In this document: positions 35,865-48,158 of the stretch, one piece after another
Position numbering within the stretch: the first letter of the stretch is position 1
How the letters are laid out: each line of letters opens with the position of its first letter
Origin: Ahaetulla prasina
Taxonomy: Eukaryota; Chordata; Lepidosauria; Squamata; Colubridae
Reading direction: 5' to 3'
DNA: 64,000 nucleotides
Assembly (NCBI RefSeq): GCF_028640845.1
Contig: NC_080540.1
Location: forward strand, 154,573,920-154,637,919
The notes under the pieces: generated by a model
Databases searched by the model: none
The model's input: the letters and a program-made list of their open reading frames with translations, nothing else
What the model was told of the DNA's origin: nothing
Made by a program: the position numbers and the translations under genes

Positions 35865-36848
35865 CTGTCGAAGTGTTGTCTCGGTGTTTGGAGGCCGTGC
35901 GGGTCTGGATGGGGAGAAACAGGCTCAAGCTCAACCCCTCCAAGACGGAGTGGCTGTGGATGCCGGCATCCCGGTACAGTCAGCTGCAACCGCTGCTGAC
36001 TGTTGGGGGCGAATCATTGGCCCCAATGGAGAGGGCGCGCAATCTGGGCGTCCTCCTGGATGAACGGTTGTCCTTTGAAGATCATTTGGCGACCGTCTCC
36101 AGGAGAGCTTTTTACCAGGTCCGCCTGGTCCGCCAGTTGCGCTCCTTTCTAGACCGGGATGCCTTATGCACGGTCACTCATGCCCTCGTCACTTCTCGCC
36201 TGGACTACTGCAATGCTCTCTACATGGGGCTCCCCTTGAGGTGCACCCGGAGACTCCAGTTGGTCCAGAATGCAGCTGCATGGGTGATAGAGGGAGCCAC
36301 TCGTGGCTCTCATATAACACTTATCCTGCGCAGGCTGCACTGGCTGCCTGTGGTCTTCCGGGTGCACTTCAAGGTGCTGGTTACCACCTTTAAAGCGCTC
36401 CATGGCTTAGGACCGGGATATCTTCGGGACCGCCTTCTGTTACCACATGCCTCCCACCGACCGGTACGCTCCCATAGAGAGGGTCTCCTCAGGGTGCCGT
36501 CAGCCAAACAGTGTCAGCTGGCGACCCCCAGGGGGAGAGCCTTCTCAGTGGGGGCACCTACCCTCTGGAATGAGCTTCCCCCAGGACTTCGACAACTTCC
36601 TGACCTCCGGACCTTTGGCCGCGAGCTGAAGACGTATTTATTCTTCCGAGCAGGACTGGCTTAAAATGGGTTTTTTAATTGGATTTTAAATGGGGTTTTA
36701 TATTATATTATGTACTTTATATTTTAAATTATAGGCCATATTGAATAAGTTTTTTAAATAGTGATTTTATTGTAGTGTATTGTACTGTTTTTTATCTGGC
36801 TGTTCACCGCCCTGAGTCCTTCGGGAGAAGGGCGGTATAAAATTTAAA

Positions 36849-36895
<47 letters not shown>
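35865..36895 (+). mobile_element. L2-type LINE, 5'-truncated, RT C-terminal half and 3' tail
   Basis: An open frame of 263 codons (35873-36664) encodes the C-terminal half of an L2-group reverse transcriptase. Segments include LKLNPSKTEW, SRLDYCNALYMGLP, LQLVQNAAA, LHWLPVVFRVHFKVL, PTLWNELPPGLRQ and FGRELKTYLF. The 3' UTR has the 29-nt hairpin motif at 36807-36835 and ends in (ATT)n at 36850-36895. The RT catalytic motifs upstream are missing, so it is dead on arrival. The frame is nonetheless intact, implying fairly recent insertion. Confidence 0.88.
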
Positions 36896-36896
<1 letters not shown>

Positions 36897-36927
36897 CCAG
36901 AAATATTTCAAAAGATATCGTATAAGT

Positions 36928-37053
36928 CAGGGTGTCAAACTGGTGGCCCGCAGGCCAAAGGCATCATGTGCAGGCTACACCCACCCTGGCTCCGCAAAGG
37001 CAAAAAAAAATGTCACGATACAACATGTGACGCGATCGGGTTTGACACCCATG
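36928..37053. mobile_element. short hAT MITE
   Basis: The ends are CAGGGTGTCAAAC and GTTTGACACCCATG. The flanks GTATAAGT and ATCTAAGT match at six of eight positions. Confidence 0.75.
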
Positions 37054-37061
37054 ATCTAAGT

Positions 37062-38727
37062 GGAACGTTGATAGCCCCCCTCAGCTAACTTGTTTTGTGA
37101 TAGCGGGTAACAGGCAGATGATCCTTACAGTAAATTCAAGCACTGATGACGAATGAGTGTTGGCTGGCTGGCACTGGTTTTACATATCTTGTTTTCCAGA
37201 GGCAATGTATTGGAGAGTTCCCTATGCTTTGTATAACTTATATATCTTCTACAGAATAATTTACTTTGCATGAATAATAAAACTAGGTGTGTCGAGATGC
37301 ATCTATAGCATTTATGGTGGCAAACCAGGCCCAGAGTGGTGAATGTGCATGTTTTACAGGCCTGCATCAGCTATTGTTAACCTTGGCAGGAGATGCTGAT
37401 GTCAGGGACACCTTGTGATGTGCCAGATGGAAGCAAGACAATCTGGACCCTGGGGAGGAGAAATGGAGGCTGCGTTCACAGAAGGCTACGTGATGCTGAA
37501 TGAATCACAGGCCCGGTTCACAGTGGCCATATGCCATTTTTAGAGGACAATCCCCTATTTGAAGCGTTGTGCCTGGAAGGGTCTGCTTTGACAAAAAGAA
37601 CACCCAGAGAGAAACATACAAAGCAGGAAGAGCCCTTGGAAGATGCTTTATTGATAGCTTTTATGTGGGCAGCAGACTGAGCAAGAACACAGAATCCAAG
37701 TTTCTCCGGCTTCCCATGGAGTGTGGAGGAAGAGAAAGAGAAAGAGAAAGGACACAGCCCTGAAGCTTGTGTAGTTTGTGTCTTTCCTTCCATGCATAGA
37801 ATTGTACTGTATTTGCAGTACAATTCTATGCATGTCAAATTTTTAGGAATAAGTTCCTATTAAACATTGTGGCATTTACTTCCAGGTAAAAAGAAGAGAA
37901 CTATTTTTAAATTTGGAGCCCAAGCTTTATTTTTGCACTTTTTGCATTACAATACGTTGATTTTCCTGTTTTACAGTCTTACCACCAATTCTCTTTTTCT
38001 ACGTGCATCAAATATACACAAATGTACGAATTTCTGCATACGCTCAAACACATTAGTTAAGTCCCAGGAGGAGCATTCACACATCATATTAAGCCTAGCT
38101 AGGTTTAACTTGGTTAGTTCTTCTATGGCTTAATATTTTATAAAGAATCCAGTCAGTTCGATTACTTTATAGCTCGGTATATTGTGTAAACCCAGAAAAT
38201 GAATCAGTTCAATAATTAAGCATGTGGGACTCCGAAAGAAAATAACGCTTAAGGTCTTTGAGGAAACCGAGGCATTTACAAAAGCTTATAGTATAATAAA
38301 TCAATTAAAGACTTTTAAGACACCTCAGGACTCTATTACTGTTTTTGTCACAGAGTAATACCATTTAGCCTTCACTTTGAGAATTGCTACCATAAATCTA
38401 GGGGACGCCTGGGGATGAGGGGCAGGCAGTCTGAGCCCAAGATGGGGACTGTGAATGGAAAAAGATGCAGCCAATACTTTAAAAAAAATATTATAAAAGC
38501 AATCATTTGTTTTTTTCCTGAAAGTAATGCTTTTATCTGCAGGAGCAGTGAATTTTCACATTACTCTTCTTACACACTATTATTTCTTGGGCTCTAATAC
38601 ATGTCTTTCTATGTATTTCAATCCTACTGTACTCGAGATTTTCTGAGTAAACATATGTAAAATGTACTATTAATCATTACAGATATTACCTGTTTAACAA
38701 CAGTGCGATACAAAATATGACCGAAAA
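37062..38727. other. no gene recognised
   Basis: Only short ORFs are present. The sequence around 37790-37835 contains a small inverted repeat (ATGCATAGAATTGTACTG and its complement). Confidence 0.4.
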
Positions 38728-38862
38728 CAGGGGTCTCCAACCTTGGCAACTTTAAGCCTGGTGGACTTCAACTCCCAGAATTCCCCAGCCAGCAAAGCTG
38801 GCTGGGGGATTCTGGGAGTTGAAGTCCACCAGGCTTAAAGTTGCCAAGGTTGGAGACCCCTG
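38728..38862. mobile_element. near-perfectly palindromic 135-bp hAT MITE
   Basis: The left arm starting CAGGGGTCTCCAACCTTGGC is the reverse complement of the right arm for almost the whole length, around a centre of AGCCAGCAAAGCTGGCT. The flanks ACCGAAAA and ATCTAAAA share six bases. Confidence 0.92.
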
Positions 38863-39296
38863 ATCTAAAATGTCAGAGCCTTAAAGTTATTACAGAAAGT
38901 ATCTGGAAGACACCAGATTACCTACTTAAATGCTCACAGAATAACTCCCCCCACCTCATTATTTAAGGCCGCAAAATCCTAACGGCAACATTCTACAAGC
39001 AGGCAATTTTTTTCTTGATTGGCAACAATTGAGCTATCCTAGTGGCAGGAGCAATCTAATTTTTTTTTCTTTCTTCTTTCCTGAACTATTCTTGATTGAG
39101 CCAGGACCACTGCAGGCATACAAAGTACCCTTTGTGCAGGATCCCACTTAGTATCCTACCTTAAAACCTTTGTTTTAAGACTCACAATTTATTAAATAGA
39201 ATTACATAACAAAAGTTACACAGGGTCCCGATGTATCACAGGCACAGGGAGCCCAAGAGTGCATGTGCAAATTCAACATTCCTGTATAGTATGTAC

Positions 39297-39606
39297 CAGT
39301 GGTGGGTTTCAATTTTTTTTACTACCGGTTCTGTGGGTGTGGCTTGGTGGGCGTGGCATGGCTTGGTGGGCGTGGCGTGGTAGGCATGGCAGGGGAAGGA
39401 TACTGTAAAATCTCCATTCCCTCCCCACTCCAGGGGAAGGATACTCTAAAATCCCCATTTCCTCCCAATCAGCTGGGATTCGGGAGGCAGAGAATAGATG
39501 GGGTCGGGGCCAGTCAGAATTTTTGCTACCGGTTCTCCAAACTACTCAAAATTTCTGCTACCGGTTCTCCAGAACTGGTCAGAACCTGCTGCAAACCCAA
39601 CCTCTG
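39297..39606. mobile_element. hAT-type element, perfect 8-bp TSD
   Basis: It starts CAGTGGTGGGTTTC and ends AACCCAACCTCTG. GTATGTAC flanks it at 39289-39296 and 39607-39614. It is the same family as 61074-61318. Confidence 0.92.
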
Positions 39607-40540
39607 GTATGTACCGTATTTCTTCTACCTCTCTTTTTACTTGTAATTGGTGCTCCCTCCCTCATGCGACGCAGTTTGTTTAACCGGTTGTGGCAGCCCT
39701 GACTGAGCCTTTATACAACACTACAGTAAGCACCAGCTGAATCCAATCCAGGGTTCTTGATAGAGTACAAGTAAAAAGGATTCTAGCAACGACTCAAACC
39801 AGAGGCTATGCAGAAAAATAGGTCTGATCTGCCCCAAGCTTCCTAAATTCTAATATTTCAGGTTGGCAGGTCCACAATATTAGTTTGATCTGCAGCCAGG
39901 AGCACATGATGATCGCTTACTTCCTGCCACAACAAGCCTTGTCTGCTGATTTTGCAAAGGAGACTGCTGTTAAGATCCTCAGGGAGTCTTCCAGCCCGTT
40001 CCATTGGCAGATCCTATGCGATTAGAGAGACAGCGAAGCAAACTTCCATTTGCTGAGTCTGATCACAGTCGTTTATCCTCTGATAATGGATAGCAATTTG
40101 TCAAGGACACAGCGTAACGGTGCTGAGCTCAATAAAATGAAACCTTAAAGGTCAACATAACCTTGAGTCAGACTTGGCTTCTGATGAAGGCATATAGGCA
40201 ATTTCTTGGTCACGTTATAGTTTAGCACTGCATTTTTTCCCCAACTTCCCAGTGTAGTCTGGATGCATTAATATATGGTGGAATATATTAATGTTAAATA
40301 GTAATATTTGGAATATTAATGGAATAATAGTGGAATATTTGGGAAGAGTGCCAAAATTATGGGGAGAGAGGAAGGTAGGACTTTAATGAAATGTATGAGC
40401 TCTGTCCTCTGATTATCTAGGGATAAATTAAATCAGATCATGTTTGTTTTATACATACACACACGCAGGCAATATTTGCATTAGATTGCATATAGAACTG
40501 TAACTATTGTTCTAATAAAAATAAATGCAGAAAAAATAAT

Positions 40541-41037
40541 TGCTACCAACCTGCCTTCCATTGAGGACCTGTATACTGCACGAATCAAGAAGAGGGCTGT
40601 GAAAATATTTGCAGATCCCTCGCATCCTGGACATAAACTGTTTCAACTCCTACCCTCAAAACGACGCTATAGAGCACTGCACACCAGAACAACTAGACAC
40701 AAGAGCAGTTTTTCCCCGAAGGCCATCACTCTGCTAAACAAATAATTCCCTCAACACTGTCAGACTATTTACCGAATCTGCACTACTATTAATCGTTTCA
40801 TAGTTCCCATCACCAATCTCTTTCCACTTATGACTGTATGACTATAACTTGTTGCTGGCAATCCTTATGATTTATATTGATATATTGACCATCAATTGTG
40901 TTGTAAATGTTGTACCTTGATGAACGTATCTTTTCTTTTATGTACACTGAGAGCATATGCACCAAGACAAATTCCTTGTGTGTCCAATCACACTTGGCCA
41001 ATAAAATTCTATTCTATTCTATTCTATTCTATTCTAT
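40541..41037 (+). mobile_element. non-LTR retrotransposon ORF end and 3' UTR with (TTCTA)n tail
   Basis: One frame reads TARIKKRAVKIFADPSHPGH and KLFQLLPSKRRYRALHTRTT, then SSFSPKAITLLNK and a stop. This is the C-terminal pattern of CR1/L2/Rex-group ORF2 proteins. It is followed by CCAATCACACTTGGCCAATA and (TTCTA)n. Confidence 0.7.
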
Positions 41038-41263
41038 AATACTCTATCTTTTTCTGCTTCATTTTTCATTGTTTTTAAGCATTTATCTTTTTTTGATAAT
41101 GCTAATTTTGATAATTTTTATATTTTGTTCCTTCTATCTTTTTATGTTATTATTTAAAAAGCAATAAATTTTTTTTCAAATAAATAACGTAAGTCCAAAA
41201 ATACGAAGTTTGCCTTGTAATGGTATAGTGAATTTTTCATCATTTTGGCATTGTTAGGAATAG

Positions 41264-41492
41264 GTGCCTTTGGTTCCCTCTACTGTACTCTCACTGGAGA
41301 AGAGCCTAATGCTGGGAACGATTGAGGGAAAAAGAAGAACGGGATGTCAGAGAATGAGGTGGCTGGATGGAGTCACTGAAGCGGTAGGCATGAGTTTAAA
41401 TGGATTCCAGAGGATGGTAGAGGATAGGAAGGCCTGGAGGAACGTTGTCCATGGGGTCAGACACGACTTCGCAACTAACAAAAACAACAACT
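41264..41492 (+). mobile_element. BovB/RTE LINE 3' end
   Basis: The segments AGAATGAGGTGGCTGGATGG, AGTCACTGAAGCGGTAGGC and CATGGGGTCAGACACGACTT, ending AACAAAAACAACAAC, match the BovB 3' region. The same sequence occurs antisense at 50560 onward. Confidence 0.85.
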
Positions 41493-41720
41493 GTACTCTC
41501 ATCCAGAGTAAATCAAGCACCAGCAGACTTCATGTTTTGGATGAAGAAGGCCCAGAGCCCAGATCTTGGCATGTTCGCTTAGAAATGGAAGGGAATGGAG
41601 CATGGAAGAGACGCTTCTCTGCCTGAGTATCTGGGACGCTACTGCCAATCAGGATGGCAAAACTGCAAGGACAGATGACGACGTCCACAGGCTCAAGATT
41701 CAAGAGCTTTTGATACAGTA

Positions 41721-42095
41721 CTGGTAGTCCTTGACTTACGACCACAATTGAGCCCAAAATTTATGTTAAGTGAGATGGTTCTTAAGTGACTTTTGCCCCA
41801 TTTTACGACCTTTCTTGTTAACTGAATCACTGCAGTTGTTAAGTTAGTTACACGGCTGTTAAGTGAATCTAGCTTCCCCATTGGCTTTGCTTGTGAGAAG
41901 GTGATCACTTGAGCCTGGGATAATGCAACCGTCATAAATATGAACCAGTTGCCAAGCGGGCAAATTTTGATCATGTGATCACAGGGATGCTGCAATGGCT
42001 GTAAGGGTGAAAAATGGTCCTAAGGCATTTTTTTTTCAGTCTGTTGTAGCTTTGAACAGTCACTAAATGAACTGTTCTAAGTCAAAGACTACCTG
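41721..42095 (+). mobile_element. Tc1/mariner-like non-autonomous element
   Basis: It starts CTGGTAGTCCTTGACTTACG and ends GTCAAAGACTACCTG, an imperfect inverted pair, with TA on both sides (41719-41720, 42096-42097). Confidence 0.7.
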
Positions 42096-42744
42096 TACAG
42101 TCATACTTTGGTCAATGGGTCTTTTTTTCTTCTTCTGCTGGCATCAAGGGCATGTTCTCAAATGAATAACAATGGGCTTTTTAAGCACAGATGGAGGTGA
42201 AGGAAGGCATGACAATCCTTTACTAGGTAGTCCCAAAACCAGGAAAGAAGTATGTATTTTCTGTGGTGTGACTGGAATCAAGTTTGTTATGAGAGAAGAG
42301 AGTGATAAATGCTGCCAAGGCCACCCTCCTTCCGGTTTCCTCCAGGGCTGGCTCCCTACTAGCCACTCTTCACATCTCTTACAAAGGGCCCATTGTAGTG
42401 AATATGCCCAGGCCTTTACGAGCAATCCTTCTCTGGCATTCCTCTCTGTAACGTCTTGCCCCTCTCTAGGGTAGCAAAGTTCAATTTGATCAAACTAAGT
42501 TTTTCAACAATAATGCTCCTCAGTTTAAACAAGGCACCGGAAACAAAGTCATAGTTTCTAAATGACGGTAATTCAACAGAAATCAATTTTTCAGTCTCCA
42601 AAAAGTAAGGATAAGTCCAACTCAAGTCTCGTATGGTTTGTACTCTTTATATGTAGACATTCAAGGAAATCTTAGTCCTCAAAGAATTAACTCAAAACTC
42701 AAAGAATTAAATTTGATGAGCAAATCTCAGGAAGTTATAAATAG

Positions 42745-42870
42745 CACTGTCTAAGACTAAGCAGTTTACAGAGTCAGCTTATTGGTCCCAACAATCTGGG
42801 TCCTCAGTTTACCGACCATGGAAGGATGGAAGGTTGAGTCAACCTTGAGCCTGGTGAGATTTGAACTCTG
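42745..42870 (-). mobile_element. partial tRNA-derived SINE, antisense
   Basis: It shares AAGCAGTTTACAGAGTCAGC and GAGTCAACCTTGAGCCTGG with the SINE at 30345-30591. Both ends are truncated. Confidence 0.7.
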
Positions 42871-42884
42871 TGAGGGTTATCCCC

Positions 42885-44462
42885 ATTTGAACTGTTTGAA
42901 AGACTACCAACTATCATTCAGGGTCTTGATCTGGGTACCCTAACTCTCCGTAGGGGAGGGGCAGGACTTGTCTGTCTTCTGCTTTCTTCACAGGATCATC
43001 ATCAGACAGTTTTGGAGGAATAGCTCCCTGTTGCAGTCCATCCTTTCTGAAGAGAATTATTGACTGGGATCCAGAAATTTAAGAGCGCTTCTTTCCAACC
43101 TAGATGGAAGGGCCCGTTCCTGGTTTATCTAACTATCCATACAACTATCAAGATAGTAGAACCACCTGGACTTACCACATGCCACATGCCTACAGTAATT
43201 GACTGCAACCTACTTGCAGACAACCCAAGTCATCTGCTTGCTTGGGTTTAACCAATTCACTTACTTGCACTGGACATAGTTATTCTCTGAAATCTCATTT
43301 TGTACTTTTTAAATTTTTTGTCTGTCATTATGATTAATTTATGCAATCCCTCCTACCTTTCTGCTTTCTATTTTTGACTTTTGTTTTACACTCTGTGCCT
43401 CTAAACCCATGTTTCCCTTTCCACCTGAAGGAGGGCGTTTCTCTGTTTGGCACTCCTTTGGGGTTTAATAGCACTATCTTTTTTCACTTGTATACTTCAT
43501 CTGCTACAACTATAAAGGAGAAGCTAATAAATATATGGACCTTTACTGAATTCCTTGACCAAAGGAAATACACACTCTATTTCTAGAATGCAACTGATTA
43601 CACATTGATTTATTTGGTCCCTGCTGACCCAAAATCCAGAACCATCCCACAATCTGAGTGGTTTTGGATATGTGGACATACAGCATATATAATATTTTAC
43701 CGTCTATGTGGTATGGAATTTGCACTCTAGGGTTTCGGCTGTCAGTATTTGGCCTCTTCTCATCTTTCAGGTTGGCACCATAACTGCCCTCTCTACCATT
43801 CCCATATCATCCTTAATCTTTTAGTGGAATGGAAATCTCCTTTACACTCTCTTCTTTGATGGTTTATACCCTCATTAGGGACTGCTGTTTTGGAATTTAC
43901 TCTCCTTAATATTTTGGCATCTTTTGAGAGTTATGCCAATGCGATACAATTGGTAAGCTACAAGCAGAAGTTATCTCAATTTCCCAAATTGCATTACCTG
44001 GATTTTTTATTCACTAGTCAAGGAGGTATTTGTGCTCTTATTAATTCCAGACATTGTACTGATATGGACTAATAAAGCAAAGTCTTCTTTCATGTTCAAG
44101 TTATTTATACAACAATCTGTCAACTTTCATGCCATCATATAGACCAATGCTTCCTTATCTTCCTTTTCTAATCTCTCTCACTTCTTGGCTACCTAATTTC
44201 GGGTGTTTGAAATCTCTTTGTGCCTGTCATTTTTATTACCTGTTTTATGTTAACATTTCATAATCGTTTTTATTGTTTGAACTGCTTATTTTCTGTGTGC
44301 CCTCCTGCCCATAAAATGTTGTTCTCCTATTGAGGTACAATGTCATTACTCACTACTGCAGAACTACTAGCCATCAGGGACCGCAGGTACGAAGGGGAAT
44401 AACTCCACCAGGAACTAATGAGCCCTTAGATACTCTGTCTCTGTCAGGCTCAAAAGGGGAAA
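42885..44462 (+). mobile_element. decayed gamma-type endogenous retrovirus: integrase tail, env remnant and polypurine tract
   Basis: Three ordered landmarks support this. Near 43090-43130 the reading FQPRWKGPFLV resembles the integrase C-terminal domain. Near 43990-44070 the reading LDFLFTSQGGICALINSRHC resembles the transmembrane envelope immunosuppressive/CX6CC region, with the first Cys of the CC pair replaced by His. A polypurine tract AAAAGGGGAAA lies at 44452-44462, directly before TG. The intervening frames carry stops and frameshifts, so this is a non-coding relic. Confidence 0.65.
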
Positions 44463-44581
44463 TGTTGGAATATTTTTCTTACATGTTTATGGTATGTTTA
44501 AATTAAGTAATTCTTTTGTATAAAAGCTGCTTCTCCATTAGAAACAATACAGACAGCACCATGGAGCATATCAGTGTAAAG
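44463..44581 (+). mobile_element. start of the 3' LTR of the retroviral remnant
   Basis: It starts TGTTGGAATATT right after the polypurine tract and has a TATA box (TATAAAA, 44519-44525). It is interrupted by hAT-type sequence at about 44582, and the remainder may resume near 44890. Confidence 0.55.
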
Positions 44582-44890
44582 CAGGGGTCTCGAACCTTGG
44601 TCCCTTTAAGACTCGTGGACTTCAACTCCCAGAGTTCCTCAGCCAACTCACTTAGTGTGTGTTCGCGCCCAGTTCATGTACGCACCTGCTTTCTGCGCAT
44701 GTGCCTGGCCTTCCTTGTATGTGCTTTGCTGTCTCACCACCTTCTGTGCATGTGCCTGGCCTAAAAAACATGCCTAAATAGGATGGCATAGAGTTGGGGC
44801 GGGGTGTGTGTGGAGGCGGGGGACAGGTCCACCTACGATTTCAGCTACCGGTTCGGGCGAACTGGTCTGAACCAGCTGAATGGCACCTCT
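44582..44890. mobile_element. composite hAT-type fragments
   Basis: The left part (CAGGGGTCTCGAACCTTGG...GGACTTCAACTCCCAGAG) matches the palindromic MITE family. The right part (GGTTCGGGCGAACTGGTCTG...GGCACCTCTG) matches another hAT end. The internal junction is unresolved. Confidence 0.5.
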
Positions 44891-46489
44891 GGTCCAAGTG
44901 CTTTCTGCTGATCAATATCTTCAAGTATCGTCCCTGCGCTCTCTTCTTGTAACTCTTTCCCTCTGCTTTAAAGAGCACCAACAAACAGAACACTATCCGG
45001 TGAGAGCTCTGCAGAGAGGTTATTGTGCAGCATTATGGCTCTGTAATCTTACAGGGTGATTAGGAAAAATGTGCTTTGGAGCATGCTCCTGCCTTATGTT
45101 TACAGGCATCTGCATGAGCCTGAGGGGTAGGGAAGGGGTGGGGTGATTTAAAAGGCACATTAACAACAGGCTGCTTTCATGAGCTGATCAATACCTTTGT
45201 TCAGATTCATGCGGAAGCCTGGAACCAAAAGATGCTGTAATAAACAGACAGGAGTGCTTGTACAAATCTGCAAACACTCCTTGAGTTGACGATGTAGAAC
45301 ATTATTCCGTTTAGAACAGGTCAAAGGACGAGAGCACTGCTCAATCAACATTTCTACTTACTGTTTGCTGGTAAACATGGACTTTTTCTTAGCTTAAAAA
45401 AAAGAAAAAAGAAAAAAAACTTGTGCTGAGTTTGTTAGGTGTTGCTGCCACCTACTGATCAGAGAGTTTATATTATTTATTTTGCCATTTCTGGATGCAG
45501 TAAAGAAAACTGCAGGGTACAAGAATGTAGTTGGGTCAGTAATTGATTTTTTTTTACATAAAGTTTTATCTTTACTTGGGAAAACCTTTTCACACACAAG
45601 ACTTAATTCAGGTGGCAGGATCAATGTACGAAAAACTGAATGAAGATGTTTATTCTTATTATTTCTATATAACAAGAATTAAAATGAATTGGGGAAATGA
45701 AACAAGCAAATGAAGGTAACTAACTGGTTAGTCTTCTAAAGCAGGGGTTCTCAACTTTTTCTTCACCGTGGACCTCCTTTAAATAGCCTTTGTGGCCATG
45801 GACCACGGTCAAGGACCCTCCAAGACTTAACTCAAGATTTAAATTATAACATTTCTTCAAGCCTTCCCGGACCCTCTGTGCAGTGGTGGGATCCAAATAA
45901 TTTAACAACTGGTTCTCTCCCCTAATGACCAGCTGGCATGGCTGGGCGGTTGTGTGACTGTGTGGGCGTGGCCAACTCGACATCAATCATGTTGAGGGAC
46001 GCTTCTCCTCGCCTGGCCTCTCGTGACTGTGGGGATGCTGCAACGGTCGTAAGTGTGAAAAATGATCACAAGTCCCTTTTTTCAGTGCCATTGTAACTTC
46101 ACTAAATGAAGTGTTGTAAGTCAAGGATTGCCAGTACAAAAATTACAAAAAGCTTCTTTGCTTGCAAAAAGCTGTCCTAAATACCAATCATTAGATTAGA
46201 AATACCTGCAAGCCAGAGTTACAAATCAGGCAGGGAGCCAGAGCATCTTGGGGAATTAAAATAGTTAAAATGCAATGATAACTATCAGCAGCCAACTCTT
46301 GCTCATAAAGTGAAACCCTTTAGCTGAGAGGTCATTTAAGCTCTCCAGAAAGTGGGTGGGCATATTTAGGCTACAAAATGCCGAGTTAAAGAGATAAATT
46401 AACGAATTATACTGGGAACCTAGGTTCAAGTCTCTGCCCTCCCAAGCTCGTCAAGCATGGCTGGTCTCACCTCACAAGATATCCTAAGG

Positions 46490-46624
46490 CAGAGGTCTCC
46501 AACCTTGGCAACTTTAAGACTTGTGGACTTCAACTCGCAGAATTCCTTAGCCAGCAAAGCTGGCTGAGGAATTCTGGGAGTTGAAGTCCATAAGTCTTAA
46601 AGTTGCCAAGGTTGGAGAACCCTG
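46490..46624. mobile_element. palindromic 135-bp hAT MITE, perfect TSD
   Basis: It is the same family as 38728-38862. TCCTAAGG flanks it at 46482-46489 and 46625-46632. Confidence 0.93.
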
Positions 46625-46720
46625 TCCTAAGGAAATCATCCAGATTTAAAGAAAGATCACGTGCTCCCAGAAAGGCAGTAAAAAAATCAATGCCAAGCTT
46701 GCATCCTGCCTCCCTGGAAG

Positions 46721-46857
46721 CAGTGGTGGGATTTAGCCAGTTCACACCACTTCGGGAGAACCGGTTGTTAACTGTCTGAACAGTTTGGCAAACTGGTTGT
46801 TGGAAGAAATCATTAGGGCAGAGAACTGGTTGTTAAATTACTTGAATCCCACCACTG
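46721..46857. mobile_element. 137-bp hAT MITE, reverse orientation
   Basis: The ends are CAGTGGTGGGATTT and GAATCCCACCACTG. The flanks CCTGGAAG and CCTAGAAG match at seven of eight positions. Its right end marks the left boundary of the 1300-bp duplication. Confidence 0.9.
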
Positions 46858-46858
46858 C

Positions 46859-48158
46859 CTAGAAGTACACCCCAAAAGGACAGTGCCAGGAACCACTAAA
46901 GCAGTGAAGGAAGAGCCCCCCCCTCCCCAGATAGAAAAAGAAACCAAACACAATACAAATAATTAAATCACAACAATTTAAATCCTCTTAAAACTAAAAC
47001 ACAAGCCTTGTCTGGCTCATTGCCAGAGCTCACACCCCAGGCAAGCTCAAGTGTAAACACTTGAGATAAGCCTAACTACAAAGAATGCAGTTAGCACTAA
47101 AATCTAACAAAAGAGCAAACACAGTAGCTGTTGCTAGTTAAACCAATTACCAGAACAAATAGAAACAGGCAGTAGCCAGATTTCTGAACCCTGCTTCTTT
47201 TCAAGAACAGAGATTAACCTTTTCCCTTCCAAACAAACCTGAATAGGGAAAATTATCCCATCAATAAGCACAGAATTAAACTTCACCAAAAATCACTTTT
47301 AGACCAAAAGTCAGGATATGTAAACTCACGTTTAAATATCAGTCTTTCTAGCTAGCCAAGAAGTCTCACTCATCTTGGTTCCTTGTCATTAAAAGCTTCT
47401 TTCTGGCAGCTCTGCTTCGTTATTCAATTATTTCTTCAAAGTGCTGAACGTTGCATTCTGGCTGGAAGAACTCCAACAGGGGAGTATTTCCTCCCAACAG
47501 CAGTGTAAAAAACTTAAAACAACCCTTCCCCTTTAAGAAAGTCAAGCCCCAGCAAAGTACCAGCAAAAAAAACCCCAAAAAAAACCTCAGGAAAAGCTCA
47601 GGTGACAGTAAGTCTGGGCATACTGCCAAGAACCTTTAGGTCAGGGGTGAAATCTACTTACCTTCCCAACTGGTTCGGAAGTGCATGTCACATAAGCACT
47701 TGGACCCTCTGCGCATGCGCAAACCCTTCTGCGCAAGCACAGAGGGTAAAAAACAGGTTACTTCCTGGTCAAAACTTGGTTAAAACCAAGAAGTAATGAT
47801 GACCAGGTGGGTGGGTGGGCGGACCCTCCTGCCGCCACTGCTACTGGTTCTTCGAACCACCAGCCGCCATTGCTACAGGTTCGGCTGAATCGGTCTAAAC
47901 TGGGAGCATTTCACTTCTGTTTTAAGTGTTACAATGTAATAAGGGTTAACCAAGAGGCAGTTTCTGTAAGCAGGGCAATAAAGATTAGGCTAGAAACAAC
48001 ACCAGAATATTTCCTTCCTACCTTCCTCACAGGATTAGCCCTGTAAAGTGGAAAAAAACAAAAGGAGATTTCTTCCAACAATCGGTTCTCCGAACTGCTT
48101 AGAAAGTTAACAACTGATTCTAGCGAATTGGTGCGAACCGGTTGAATCCCACCACTGC
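46859..48158. repeat. 1300-bp tandem duplication, copy A
   Basis: The sequence from 46859 recurs exactly 1300 bp later. By eye the copies are identical line for line. Each junction lies at a hAT terminal sequence, TTGAATCCCACCACTGCCT. Confidence 0.97.
47642..47919. mobile_element. hAT-type element inside copy A
   Basis: It starts CAGGGGTGAAATC and ends GGGAGCATTTCACTTCTG. The flanks CTTTAGGT and TTTTAAGT match at six of eight. The identical copy is at 48942-49219. Confidence 0.8.

Noticed and set aside
35752..36063. A separate ORF of 103 codons at the start of the L2-type LINE
   Set aside because: It is an alternative frame overlapping the real RT frame (35873-36664).
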